Shown: positions 1 through 5,851, counted from the stretch's first letter. The stretch is DNA of 7,066 bases from Rhodocyclaceae bacterium (GCA_016791085.1 JAEUNN010000279.1:1-7066); one strand, 5' to 3'. Notes: a model not told the origin generated them from the sequence alone. Numbers and translations: made by a program.

Positions 1-29
1 TGCAGAGGGCCATTCCGCCGGAATTGAAA

Positions 30-1187
30 TCAACCAAGCGCGTAACGCACCAGGGCGTCACGTACGACAGGCAGGCGGCCGGTGAGGTTCAGGCCGGCGT
101 TGCGCGCGGCGCGCAATATTGCCGAACGCGGCCGGAACAGCTTCTGCAAGGCATCTGTCGTCCATTGTAGGGCCGCGACCTCTTCGCGCCGGCACCGCTC
201 ATAAGGACGCAAACACCGCTCATCACCGATATCCGAGTAGGCCGGCACGCGCATGAGCAGACGCGCCAGTTCGCGCGCGTCGGCGAAGCCCAGATTGATG
301 CCGTGACCGGACAAGGGATGGATGGCGTGCGCCGCATCGCCTATGAGCGCAAGGCGCGGCGCGATGGTGCGCGGCAGCCGCATCAGGCGCAGCGGAAAAC
401 CCGCCGGCGGCGTGACTAGTTGCATCTGGCCGAGCCGGCGCGCGCCGGCTTCCTCTACGCGCCGGCAAAATTCATGCGGCGCGAGTCCCAGCAATTCGCG
501 GCCATGCTCTTCCGGCGTGGACCACACGATGGAAACGCGCCGGCCCGGCAAGGGCAGCCAGGCCAGCACGCCGTCGGCACGGAACCACTGTAAGGCCGTG
601 CCGGCGTGCGGCAGTTCGGTCGAAAAATTGGCGACCACGCCCAGTTCTTCGTAGGCCTGGACATTGGCAGCCAGGCCGGCCTGCTGGCGCACCCAGGACT
701 GCACGCCATCGGCGCCCACCACCAGCGCGGCCTCGATGGTGCGCCCGTCGGCTAGTTCCAGCGTCGCCGCGGCGGGGCCGAGGTGCAGGCTTTTCGGCTG
801 GGCAGGGCACAGCAGTTCGAGATTGGGCTGGCGCCGCGCGTGCTCCCAAAGTTCGCGCGCGACCAGGCTGCTTTCGGCGATCCAGGCCAACTCGGACACG
901 CCGCTCGCGTAGGCGGAAAATTCCAGCAGGCCGCCTTCGTCGCCGAACACCTGCATGCGCTCGATGCGCGCGAGGCGCTCTGCGTCGAGATGTTTCCAGA
1001 CCCCCAGATCACCCAGAAATGCCGCATTCGACGGGCTGACCGCATACACGCGCGCGTCCCATTCCCCGGCCGGCGCCGCGGGCGCGCGCGCCTCCACGAG
1101 CGCGACCGAATAGCGCGCCTTGCGCAGCGCCACCGCCAGACTGGTACCGGCCAGACCGCCGCCAACGATGAGGATGTCGGTTTTCAT
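30..1187 (-). CDS. UbiH/UbiF/VisC/COQ6-family FAD-dependent hydroxylase
   Basis: Class A flavoprotein monooxygenase of 385 residues, the usual length for the family. These enzymes use NAD(P)H and O2 to hydroxylate the aromatic ring of ubiquinone precursors, at the membrane face of the cytoplasm. Visible motifs: the N-terminal Rossmann GGGLAG loop (residues 9-14) with an acidic residue ending the second strand (VEAR, about 31-34); the FAD/NAD(P)H motif VVGADG (156-161); and the second FAD motif IGDAAHAIHPLSGHGINLGF (282-301), which is the UbiH/COQ6 signature with His in place of the common Gln in GQG. The ATG at 1187 places the Rossmann strand directly at the N terminus; the ribosome-binding site is weak (AGG about 8 bases upstream). 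The gene is divergent from the tRNA across a 90-bp gap. Motifs alone do not tell which ring position is hydroxylated (UbiH, UbiF, UbiI or UbiL), so no symbol is given. The family call is certain; the exact substrate is not. Confidence 0.96.
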   Translation of the reverse strand: MKTDILIVGGGLAGTSLAVALRKARYSVALVEARAPAAPAGEWDARVYAVSPSNAAFLGDLGVWKHLDAERLARIERMQVFGDEGGLLEFSAYASGVSELAWIAESSLVARELWEHARRQPNLELLCPAQPKSLHLGPAAATLELADGRTIEAALVVGADGVQSWVRQQAGLAANVQAYEELGVVANFSTELPHAGTALQWFRADGVLAWLPLPGRRVSIVWSTPEEHGRELLGLAPHEFCRRVEEAGARRLGQMQLVTPPAGFPLRLMRLPRTIAPRLALIGDAAHAIHPLSGHGINLGFADARELARLLMRVPAYSDIGDERCLRPYERCRREEVAALQWTTDALQKLFRPRSAILRAARNAGLNLTGRLPVVRDALVRYALG

Positions 1188-1226
1188 GCAGGCCTACGCA
1201 AAACCCGGAATTCTGCTCGGCGCGCA

Positions 1227-1243
1227 GCATCTTGACAAGATGC
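1227..1243. promoter_or_regulatory. 17-bp perfect palindrome over the tRNA -35 box
   Basis: GCATCTTGACAAGATGC is an 8-1-8 perfect inverted repeat and contains the whole TTGACA -35 hexamer of the tRNA promoter. It sits in the divergent gap between the hydroxylase and the tRNA. A symmetrical site at this place could be an operator for a dimeric regulator; that role is inference. No regulator gene is adjacent. Confidence 0.5.
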
Positions 1244-1261
1244 CCGCCATTTCCCGATAAT
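1232..1261 (+). promoter_or_regulatory. sigma-70 promoter of the tRNA
   Basis: A perfect -35 TTGACA (1232-1237) and a near-consensus -10 GATAAT (1256-1261) are separated by 18 bases. Transcription should start near 1268, about 10 bases before the mature tRNA 5' end. The bases after the -10 box (GCGCCC) are GC-rich, as in stringently controlled stable-RNA promoters; stringent control here is inferred by analogy. Confidence 0.85.
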
Positions 1262-1277
1262 CGCGCCCTTTCCTCGG

Positions 1278-1354
1278 GGTGATGTAGCTCAGCCGGTTAG
1301 AGCGACGGATTCATAATCCGTAGGTCGAGGGTTCAAGTCCCCCCATCACCACCA
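1278..1354 (+). tRNA. tRNA-Met(CAT), elongator type
   Basis: A 77-base tRNA with an encoded 3' CCA. The 7-bp acceptor stem pairs GGTGATG (1278-1284) with CATCACC (1344-1350), discriminator A at 1351. The D-arm is GCTC/GAGC, the anticodon stem ACGGA/TCCGT with loop TTCATAA, and the anticodon CAT is at 1312-1314. The T-loop is TTCAAGT. The G1-C72 pair rules out an initiator tRNA in the usual bacterial form. A CAT anticodon could also be tRNA-Ile2, whose C34 becomes lysidine, but the acceptor pairs 4-6 (G-C, A-T, T-A) are unlike the C-rich pairs TilS is known to favour, so elongator Met is preferred. Oddity: the T-stem has an A-C mismatch at position 50:64 (1328/1342). Confidence 0.95.
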
Positions 1355-1370
1355 CAAAATCAATTGCTTA

Positions 1371-1400
1371 GGCCAGTCTTCGCGACTGGCCTTCTGCGTT
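1371..1400 (+). terminator. terminator-like hairpin after the tRNA
   Basis: An 8-bp perfect stem, GGCCAGTC (1371-1378) with GACTGGCC (1384-1391), has a 5-base TTCGC loop and lies 16 bases after the tRNA CCA. The following tract (TTCTGCGTTTCT) is T-rich but interrupted, so termination may be imperfect. The position directly behind a single-tRNA transcript supports the call. Confidence 0.6.
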
Positions 1401-1743
1401 TCTGCAGGCGGTGTGGGCGCCATGTAGGCAAATCTCGGAAATGCCGGCCAGTTCCAAACTTCCCCGCCGAACCAGACGCCGGGCCGGGCTTTCAAGCGGA
1501 TGGCGCCACAATCCGCCGCGCGCGGCAGCCGCGAGAATTGTCCATGCGACTGGAGTTCGAGCGTTGCCAAAGCGGGGCGCAAGGATTGAAAGGGGCGTTC
1601 AGTCCTGCGGTTGACAACAGCTTTTCGCGATTGGGGCTAGGCGTGCTGCGGGGCGCGCCAGTGACCGTGATTCGGGGCATCCGGGAAGGACCCAAACCTG
1701 AGTGAATTGCCGGCATCGCATCGCCGGTGCGCGGCACAGGCCA
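1401..1743. other. gene-poor stretch after the tRNA
   Basis: I see no convincing gene here on either strand. The open frames overlap each other, have no recognisable motif and have no good ribosome-binding site. A TTGACA occurs at 1611-1616 but has no good -10 partner. A small hairpin (1709-1714 with 1723-1728, one G-T pair) lies just beyond the end of the minus-strand SWIM frame and could be a weak end-of-transcript structure; it has no T tract. This stretch is the boundary between core genome and the accessory mosaic. Confidence 0.5.
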
Positions 1744-1908
1744 TCACGCCAGTTCACCGACCTCGACCGCCTTCAATATTTCGCGCAGTTCCCCCGCGCC
1801 GGGCGGCCCATCGCCATATGACCATCGTTGTTCAAGTGTGCTCCAGCCATAAACACGAACCGGGCCGGATGCCGTGGCAATCGTTTCCCCGCGCCGTTTC
1901 GTGTGCGC
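1744..1908 (-). other. in-frame extension beyond the SWIM gene stop
   Basis: After the TAG that ends the SWIM reading frame (1909-1911), the same frame stays open for 54 further sense codons to a TGA at 1744-1746. The translation includes VRVYGWSTLEQRWSYGDG and ends GELREILKAVEVGELA, which looks protein-like. It has no ATG or GTG of its own. It may be the true C terminus of the upstream gene cut off by a second amber codon, or the tail of an unrelated gene. At this GC content an open run of this length is not rare by chance, so the call is weak. Confidence 0.25.
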
Positions 1909-2508
1909 CTAGATATTGATCCAAGTCGGGTTGGTGCCGACAGTAACAAGCGCAGGCGGGGACGATTTTCGGTGAACTAGCCACGCTGCCCTAGGGCCTC
2001 CGCATCCGGATTCGGCGATGGCCTTCAACCACTCGCTTGTATCTTCAAACACACCAAGGTATCGCAATTCCCGCATCAGATGCTTGCATAGGCGCGCCGT
2101 CGAGTTTCGTGCGGCCGTCGCGCGCGTTTCCGCGTAGTCTGGGCACGTGCACTTTTGCTCGATCAGATTTACCGAGTACACGTCGCCTCGTGAGCCGCTT
2201 ACGCTACGAATTTTATTGCGTTCGGGGATGTCGGGCTCGCGGAACACCAGGTCGTAACGCGTTCCGATCGAGGTGCGGGTCACCTCCTGCACTTCGGTAT
2301 TCGCTACGCCTCGACGGTTACCCGATTCCAATGGCTCAGGCGAAGGGCCACATTCTGCATTTGGGCCTAGCCCGGCCTTACGCGCGCGCGTGCCGACTTT
2401 TTGCCGTTGCGCGCGACGCTCCCATGCATACAGCAGCCCCCCTGTTGCCGCAAGGGCAATCCAGAACGCGATGAATCCACGCGTTATATTCGGCGCTCCC
2501 GACGGCAC
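1909..2508 (-). CDS. TM helix + SWIM zinc-finger protein (3' part of split gene)
   Basis: A 199-residue open segment if read from the GTG at 2508, which has a weak AGGG six bases upstream, so restart after the upstream amber is conceivable. Residues 11-29 form a hydrophobic transmembrane helix (GFIAFWIALAATGGLLYAW) followed by a basic stretch (ERRAQRQK), which predicts a cytoplasmic C-terminal side. Residues about 110-143 match the SWIM zinc finger CxCx(n)CxH: CTC at 120-122, then CKH at 141-143 with an 18-residue spacer, giving ligands C120, C122, C141 and H143. SWIM domains bind DNA or protein partners in bacteria and eukaryotes; no catalytic domain is present here. The frame is open without break back to the LprI half apart from a single TAG, so this is most likely the distal part of one gene. 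Confidence 0.6.
   Translation of the reverse strand: MPSGAPNITRGFIAFWIALAATGGLLYAWERRAQRQKVGTRARKAGLGPNAECGPSPEPLESGNRRGVANTEVQEVTRTSIGTRYDLVFREPDIPERNKIRSVSGSRGDVYSVNLIEQKCTCPDYAETRATAARNSTARLCKHLMRELRYLGVFEDTSEWLKAIAESGCGGPRAAWLVHRKSSPPALVTVGTNPTWINI
2080..2181 (-). other. SWIM zinc-finger coding segment
   Basis: This segment encodes the CxCx18CxH motif of the preceding protein, flanked by YSVNLIEQ before and LMREL after. That agrees with the beta-beta-alpha form of SWIM domains, in which the second Cys pair partner and His sit at the start of a helix. The longer spacer is rich in Ala, Arg and Thr and probably forms an insert loop. Confidence 0.75.
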
Positions 2509-2709
2509 CGGTCGCCCTGCCGTTTCATCACGTTCCGGTAGCCCGAGGTCTGCGATTTTGCGCGGCGCATCTGCTTTGAGGCGGTCCGGATCGATTACCT
2601 GTAGTAGCTGAAAGCGTCGATTTCGATACCAATCTAAAACGCACGCCCTGTCGGTGCATGTCTTTTTGCGTCGGCGCCATTCTGAATCACAGTGCGCTTT
2701 GAATGCGGC

Positions 2710-2907
2710 CTAGTCAGGCGCCACAGCCTTTGCTGCAGCATATATCAAGGCGAGTTCGTCATCGAGGCGGGATAATTCCGGGTCGCCACAAATCAAAAGC
2801 TCCGGCTTGGATCGAGTCTTGGCGCAGTCGAAACTGGCCGCGTGGCTAAGTCCTATAGGCAGAACAGCCAGTGCCACAAACGATGCCGTGTAGCGCAGCA
2901 TAGTCAT
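2710..2907 (-). CDS. signal peptide + first half of LprI-like (DUF1311) domain
   Basis: A 65-codon segment from ATG 2907 to the TAG at 2710-2712. A GGGAG lies 4 bases before this ATG and 10 bases before a second ATG at 2901, so either could be used. An ATG at 2973 would add 22 residues that do not look like part of a signal peptide. The start MTMLRYTASFVALAVLPIGL followed by SHA/A is a good Sec signal peptide with an AxA-like cleavage site, so the product is exported. The rest carries the LprI hallmarks FDC, ICGDPELS and LDDELALIYAAAKA. LprI-type proteins include periplasmic lysozyme inhibitors, but many members have no known role. Translated alone it would be a half-domain missing two or three of the conserved cysteines, probably unstable. 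Confidence 0.6.
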   Translation of the reverse strand: MTMLRYTASFVALAVLPIGLSHAASFDCAKTRSKPELLICGDPELSRLDDELALIYAAAKAVAPD

Positions 2908-2973
2908 CGATCTCCCAGCCCATGTAAGGTTTTGCCGTCCACGGACCGATGCGTCCATGGTATCGATACCCAT

Positions 2974-3094
2974 CGTAGCGTCGGTGTCAATCGAAAATGA
3001 GGTATTGGTGCAACGCGAAGTTTAAGGCAAGCGCGGTCGGCCGGGCGCCTGCTTGATGCCTGGATACGTCGCTATCTCGACGCCCCGAGCGGGC
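2974..3094. other. upstream region of the LprI gene, no gene seen
   Basis: This short interval holds whatever promoter drives the minus-strand LprI/SWIM gene. I see no convincing -35/-10 pair and no coding sequence. Confidence 0.35.
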
Positions 3095-3322
3095 TTACGT
3101 TGTCCGTTCGGGCGCTTTCAGATGGGCGCGTTTCAGGAAGCGGGCGAGGGCTTGGACGTCAGTGGCACACGGTGCGAGCACTTCCATAAATTCTGCCGGG
3201 GCAGTTTCCCCGATGCGCGTGAGCCATCCCCGTATGCACCGCACTTGGTGCGGTTGCGAAACTGCCGGCCGGTGTATTCGCGCAAACGGTGCGGCGGTGA
3301 TTGGACCCGGTCGGTTGCGCAT
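3095..3322 (-). CDS. small hypothetical protein, possible remnant
   Basis: A 75-codon frame. I do not recognise the family with certainty. Its C-terminal half (IRGWLTRIGETAPAEFMEVL followed by a Cys-containing helix and ARFLKRA) is amphipathic and protein-like, and reminds me of C termini of small hypothetical proteins carried on integrative elements; that resemblance is from memory and unverified. The N-terminal half is rich in Pro and Arg and may not be native. The ATG has only a poorly spaced AAGGG. It could be the surviving tail of a longer gene. Confidence 0.25.
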   Translation of the reverse strand: MRNRPGPITAAPFARIHRPAVSQPHQVRCIRGWLTRIGETAPAEFMEVLAPCATDVQALARFLKRAHLKAPERTT

Positions 3323-3759
3323 GCCCTTGGCCGTGGTTGGTGCGGCTTAACAGGTCACGTACAGCGCGCCGCCGCACTCAAACCGCATGCGCCAGCAGCG
3401 GGTGCGCTGCCGCAGCGCGTGGTGCCTCTCGCGCCAGTTCCTCGGCCGCCAGGCGCTCAGCGTCCGCTCCCAGTCTGGAAGGGGTGCGTGCAATTAATTT
3501 TGCGGATCAAGATTGATTCTAGGCTGACCATTTTTGCCTTTTCCATTGCAAAATTGGTCTCTGGACGTCGCGCACGTGCTTGGCCAAGCGTAAACTTCGG
3601 ACCCTGTGCCATCTATTCGGCTGCTGCGGCGGGAAGGCTGCTAGGGTTCCAGCGCGTCGGCAATGCGCTATAGCGGCATTGACCTCGGTTGAGCGGATCG
3701 CCCGGCGCAACCTAACGAGCCTTAACGGTGTGCATTCACATAACTTCGCGCCATCCGTC
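3323..3759. other. gene-poor stretch before mrr with coding-like remnants
   Basis: No intact gene is supported. On the minus strand a 48-codon frame from TTG 3493 to TAA 3347 reads with aromatic and Cys content and ends RMRFECGGALYVTC. An overlapping minus frame ending in TGA just above it reads ADAERLAAEELAREAP. Both look like gene ends, and only one can be real. An AT-richer patch at about 3490-3560 contrasts with the GC-rich surroundings. The promoter of the plus-strand mrr gene should lie in the second half; a TTGAGC at 3689-3694 with TAACGA 18 bases on is only a weak candidate. Confidence 0.4.
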
Positions 3760-4677
3760 ATGTCAATCCCCGACTACCAGACCATCATGCTGCCCTTGCT
3801 TCGGTTGGCGGGCGATGAGCAGGAGCATCGCCTCCGCGATGCCATCGAGCAACTTGCCGCAGAGTTTCGGCTCACCGATTCCGAGCGGAGTGAATTGCTT
3901 CCGAGCGGTACTTCGCCGGTATTCGACAATCGGGTGGGATGGGCGCGGACCTACCTGAAACAAGCTGGCCTCGTCCAGGCGCCGAAAAAGGGTGTGTTCA
4001 GGATCACCGAGTCGGGCAAGGTGTTGCTTGCGGAGCATCCCGAGCGTATCGATGTTCGCCTGCTGGAGCGTTATCCCGGCTTCCAGACATTTCGGACACG
4101 CAAGCGGGATCGAAACGAGCGCGAGCCTCTTTCCGGGGAGTCCGTCGTACAGGAGGACGCGACACCCGAGGACGCGCTTGCAGTCGCCTACCAGAAACTA
4201 CCCAGAAACCTCGAGTCTGATCTGCTGGAACAGGTGAAAGCCGCATCACCGTCTTTCTTCGAGCGGCTGGTAATCGACCTTCTGGTAGCCATGGGGTACG
4301 GTGGCTCGCGTCGCGATGCAGGACGCGCGATCGGTCGCGGCGGTGATGGCGGGATAGACGGGATAATCAAGGAGGACAAACTCGGTCTAGACGCGATTTA
4401 CATTCAGGCCAAGCGCTGGGAAGGCATGGTTGGACGCCCGGAAATCCAGAAGTTTGCTGGAGCGTTGCAAGGGCAGCGCGCTAACAAGGGAGTGTTTATC
4501 ACCACTTCGGGTTTTACACGCGAAGCCGAGGAATACGCCGGTATCATTAGCTCCAAGATCATACTGATCGATGGCGAGCGGCTCACCAGCTTGATGGTTG
4601 ATCACAACGTAGGCGTGTCCGTGTTGGGTACCTACGAGTTAAAGAAAATCGACTCGGATTATTTCGACGGGGCATAA
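3760..4677 (+). CDS. mrr: Mrr-type modification-dependent restriction endonuclease (type IV)
   Basis: A 305-residue protein, practically the length of E. coli Mrr. Mrr enzymes cleave DNA carrying foreign methylation and so restrict incoming phage or plasmid DNA in the cytoplasm. Residues 1-100 match the N-terminal Mrr winged-helix domain: IPDYQTIMLPLLRLAGD, then LLPSG (46-50), NRVGWARTYLKQAGL (57-71) and FRITESGK (80-87). Residues about 162-290 are the PD-(D/E)xK nuclease domain: FFERLVIDLLVAMGYGG (167-182), GGDGGIDGII with catalytic D200, then the QAK of YIQAKRW (Q216, K218), VGRPEIQKFAGAL (223-236) and GVFITTSGFT (244-253). The frame is open 60 codons upstream, but similarity begins at the ATG at 3760, so this start is chosen despite a poor ribosome-binding site. 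It stands alone, with no methylase or specificity gene beside it, which fits a type IV enzyme. It is the only clearly intact accessory gene in the window. Confidence 0.94.
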   Translation: MSIPDYQTIMLPLLRLAGDEQEHRLRDAIEQLAAEFRLTDSERSELLPSGTSPVFDNRVGWARTYLKQAGLVQAPKKGVFRITESGKVLLAEHPERIDVRLLERYPGFQTFRTRKRDRNEREPLSGESVVQEDATPEDALAVAYQKLPRNLESDLLEQVKAASPSFFERLVIDLLVAMGYGGSRRDAGRAIGRGGDGGIDGIIKEDKLGLDAIYIQAKRWEGMVGRPEIQKFAGALQGQRANKGVFITTSGFTREAEEYAGIISSKIILIDGERLTSLMVDHNVGVSVLGTYELKKIDSDYFDGA

Positions 4678-5205
4678 GGGTACTGCTCGCGCCTCGTTTG
4701 TGTCGGGTGGTACGCGCCGAGGTCATCGCTAAACGCTTTCAGAGCCGGGCGGTCCTTGCCCGCAAGCAGTTGGGTGCTTTTTCTCCGACGCCATCCTCCC
4801 CAATATGTCATGCTGTAAGCGGCTGGCTCAACTCGTTTTCCTTACCGAAACCGCAAATAAGCGCCCCGGCACCAGGGTCAGGGGCGCATGGCAACCAATC
4901 AGTCGACCGGTGTCTGATAACAGGGATGTAGCACCCAGTTGATTTTTGGCATTTAAGGCTATTCAAATCTGGCCCGGTTCGCCAGTTCGTTTTCGGGATG
5001 TGGGCGAAATAGGGCGTACCTGTGTGCGCCGACAAGTTGGACAGCGGCCTGCCAAACCAATACAGAAGTGCTTGGGTGACGGTACTCATTTCAAACGCCG
5101 TCCTGTGCTACCTGCGTTTGGAAGCCGCAGCAGCAGGCTGGTGAAGGTTTCCGGCTTTTCGCCCAGCCGGGCTGGCCACGGCGCGTTTGAAAACCTTGCC
5201 GTCGT
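4678..5205. other. 528-bp gene-poor stretch between mrr and the antitoxin
   Basis: I find no gene I can support. Open frames on both strands have no recognisable motif, biased composition and no ribosome-binding site. A 7-bp hairpin, GCGCCCC (4861-4867) with GGGGCGC (4881-4887) and a 13-base loop, lies inside. The part next to the antitoxin (about 5105-5205), read on the minus strand in a different frame from the antitoxin, stays open and includes NDGKVFKRAVASPAGRKAG, which is protein-like but unidentified. Confidence 0.45.
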
Positions 5206-5497
5206 TCAAGTTACGGCAGAAGTGCCGCGTAGGATGCGCAGTACGACATAGCGTCCGACCGCGCGAGCGTAGCGTTGCAAGGTGCGCATCGACGGCGGCC
5301 GCTGGCGGGATTCAAGGCGCGCGACTGCACTTTGCGTCGCACCCATGTGCTGCGCGACCTCCTCTAGCGACAGGCCGGCACGCGTGCGGGCGGCAATCAA
5401 TTCGCAGGCGATCGCATATTCGTCGGCCTGTGCCTCGTATTCGGCGCGCTGCCACATCGGCCGGCAATTCGCTTTTCAGCGTGTCCAGGGTTTTCAT
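5206..5497 (-). pseudogene. HigA-like HTH (XRE) antitoxin, frameshifted near its start
   Basis: Antitoxins of this type bind the partner toxin and repress their own operon through an XRE helix-turn-helix. The native start is the ATG at 5497, which overlaps the toxin stop as ATGA, and gives MKTLDTLKSELPADV, the typical N terminus. Around 5445-5462 the frame breaks, and the rest of the domain continues in another frame as AEYEAQADEYAIACELIAAR. One extra base or two missing bases would explain this. The helix-turn-helix is complete: LSLEEVAQHMGATQSAVARL with SRQRPPSMRTLQRYARAVG. An in-frame ATG at 5457 could restart an 83-residue product with an intact DNA-binding domain, so residual function is possible. 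The toxin partner next door is also broken. Confidence 0.8.
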
Positions 5498-5792
5498 GTG
5501 GCGGCCTCCAGGCGTTTGCGCGCAGTTTCGAGTGCCGCGCGCGGCCCCGGACGGCAGCGTACAGCGCGCGGGCGAAACCGTCGTGGCCACGCATGCGCAT
5601 TTCCCGCAGTTTGCCTTCGATCGGCCGAATATGGGGCATGCCAAGGTTCATCGGGCCGAACTGTTCGATCAGTTCCGCGACATGCAGGAGTCGGGCGTGC
5701 TTGTCCGGCGGCAGGGCTTTCAACTCGGCTTCGTTGGCGGGTAAGGCACGCGCACCTGTTCCAGAATCCAGGACTCGTTTTTTTTGTGTCAC
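5494..5792 (-). pseudogene. HigB/RelE-like toxin, deleted and frameshifted
   Basis: Family members are small ribosome-dependent mRNA interferases encoded just before their antitoxin. The visible core, read from GTG 5792, is ELKALPPDKHARLLHVAEL (23-41), IEQFGP, GMPHIRPIEGKLREMRMRG (51-69) and GFARALYAAV (72-81), all characteristic. After about 5543 the frame becomes unrelated. The expected C-terminal tail, AALETARKRLEAAT, reappears in another frame from about 5538 to a TGA at 5494-5496. Between them the segment that should carry the F-K-K-T-Q-K-T-P-like active-site strand, roughly 15 residues in relatives, is absent. A deletion between the GC-rich CCGCGCG-like ends is a likely cause (inference). 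The product would be catalytically dead. The true start is unclear, because the N terminus before residue 20 fits the family poorly and follows a run of eight A. Confidence 0.8.
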
Positions 5793-5851
5793 CGCCGCAG
5801 CAGGTCGAACGGCCGGCGGCGGTAGTGCTGCCCCGCATTCTTGTCGCCGGC

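Larger units (their letters stand above)
1909..2907 (-). pseudogene. LprI-domain/TM/SWIM protein interrupted by an amber codon
   Basis: One reading frame runs from ATG 2907 to TAG 1909-1911 with a single internal stop, TAG at 2710-2712 (codon 66). Predicted order in full-length numbering: signal peptide (1-23), LprI-like/DUF1311 domain (about 26-102), linker, transmembrane helix (144-162), cytoplasmic linker, SWIM finger (ligands C253, C255, C274, H276). The LprI domain is seen on both sides of the stop: FDCAKTRSK and ICGDPELSRLDDEL before it, then CDSEWRRRKKTCTDRACVLD and WYRNRR after it. These supply the spaced cysteines and the WY..R ending of that family. There is no frameshift, so one base change, for example CAG (Gln) to TAG, explains the break. 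The protein would display LprI outside the inner membrane and SWIM inside. It is either a young pseudogene, a suppressed amber or a sequence error. Confidence 0.75.

Noticed and set aside
12..24. Small palindrome ATTCCG-C-CGGAAT beyond the hydroxylase stop
   Set aside because: The stem is only six pairs with a one-base centre, which cannot form a hairpin. It has no T tract, and its context is cut off by the window edge.
1611..1641. TTGACA at 1611 as a promoter
   Set aside because: The best -10 candidate (GGCTAG at about 18-19 bases) is poor, and no gene follows.
1744..2907. Genome-wide reassignment of TAG to a sense codon
   Set aside because: Only one frame shows internal TAG codons, no suppressor tRNA is in the window, and neighbouring genes are decaying by other mutations. 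Simple pseudogene formation is more economical.
3053..3673. 206-codon plus-strand open frame
   Set aside because: It has no recognisable motif and no ribosome-binding site, its composition is biased, and the opposite strand looks more coding-like. Long chance frames are common at this GC content.
3580..3759. Upstream 60-codon extension of mrr
   Set aside because: The extra residues do not resemble the Mrr N terminus, and the 305-residue version from 3760 matches the family length.
4808..5089. 93-codon minus-strand frame in the gap after mrr
   Set aside because: It is rich in Pro, Thr and Cys, has no motif and no clear ribosome-binding site, and has a competing frame on the other strand.
1828..5212. 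Possible att-site copies of the tRNA T-loop (GTTCAAGT at about 1830 and 5204)
   Set aside because: Only about 8 bases match and the flanks are unrelated. No integrase is visible, so these are chance matches.
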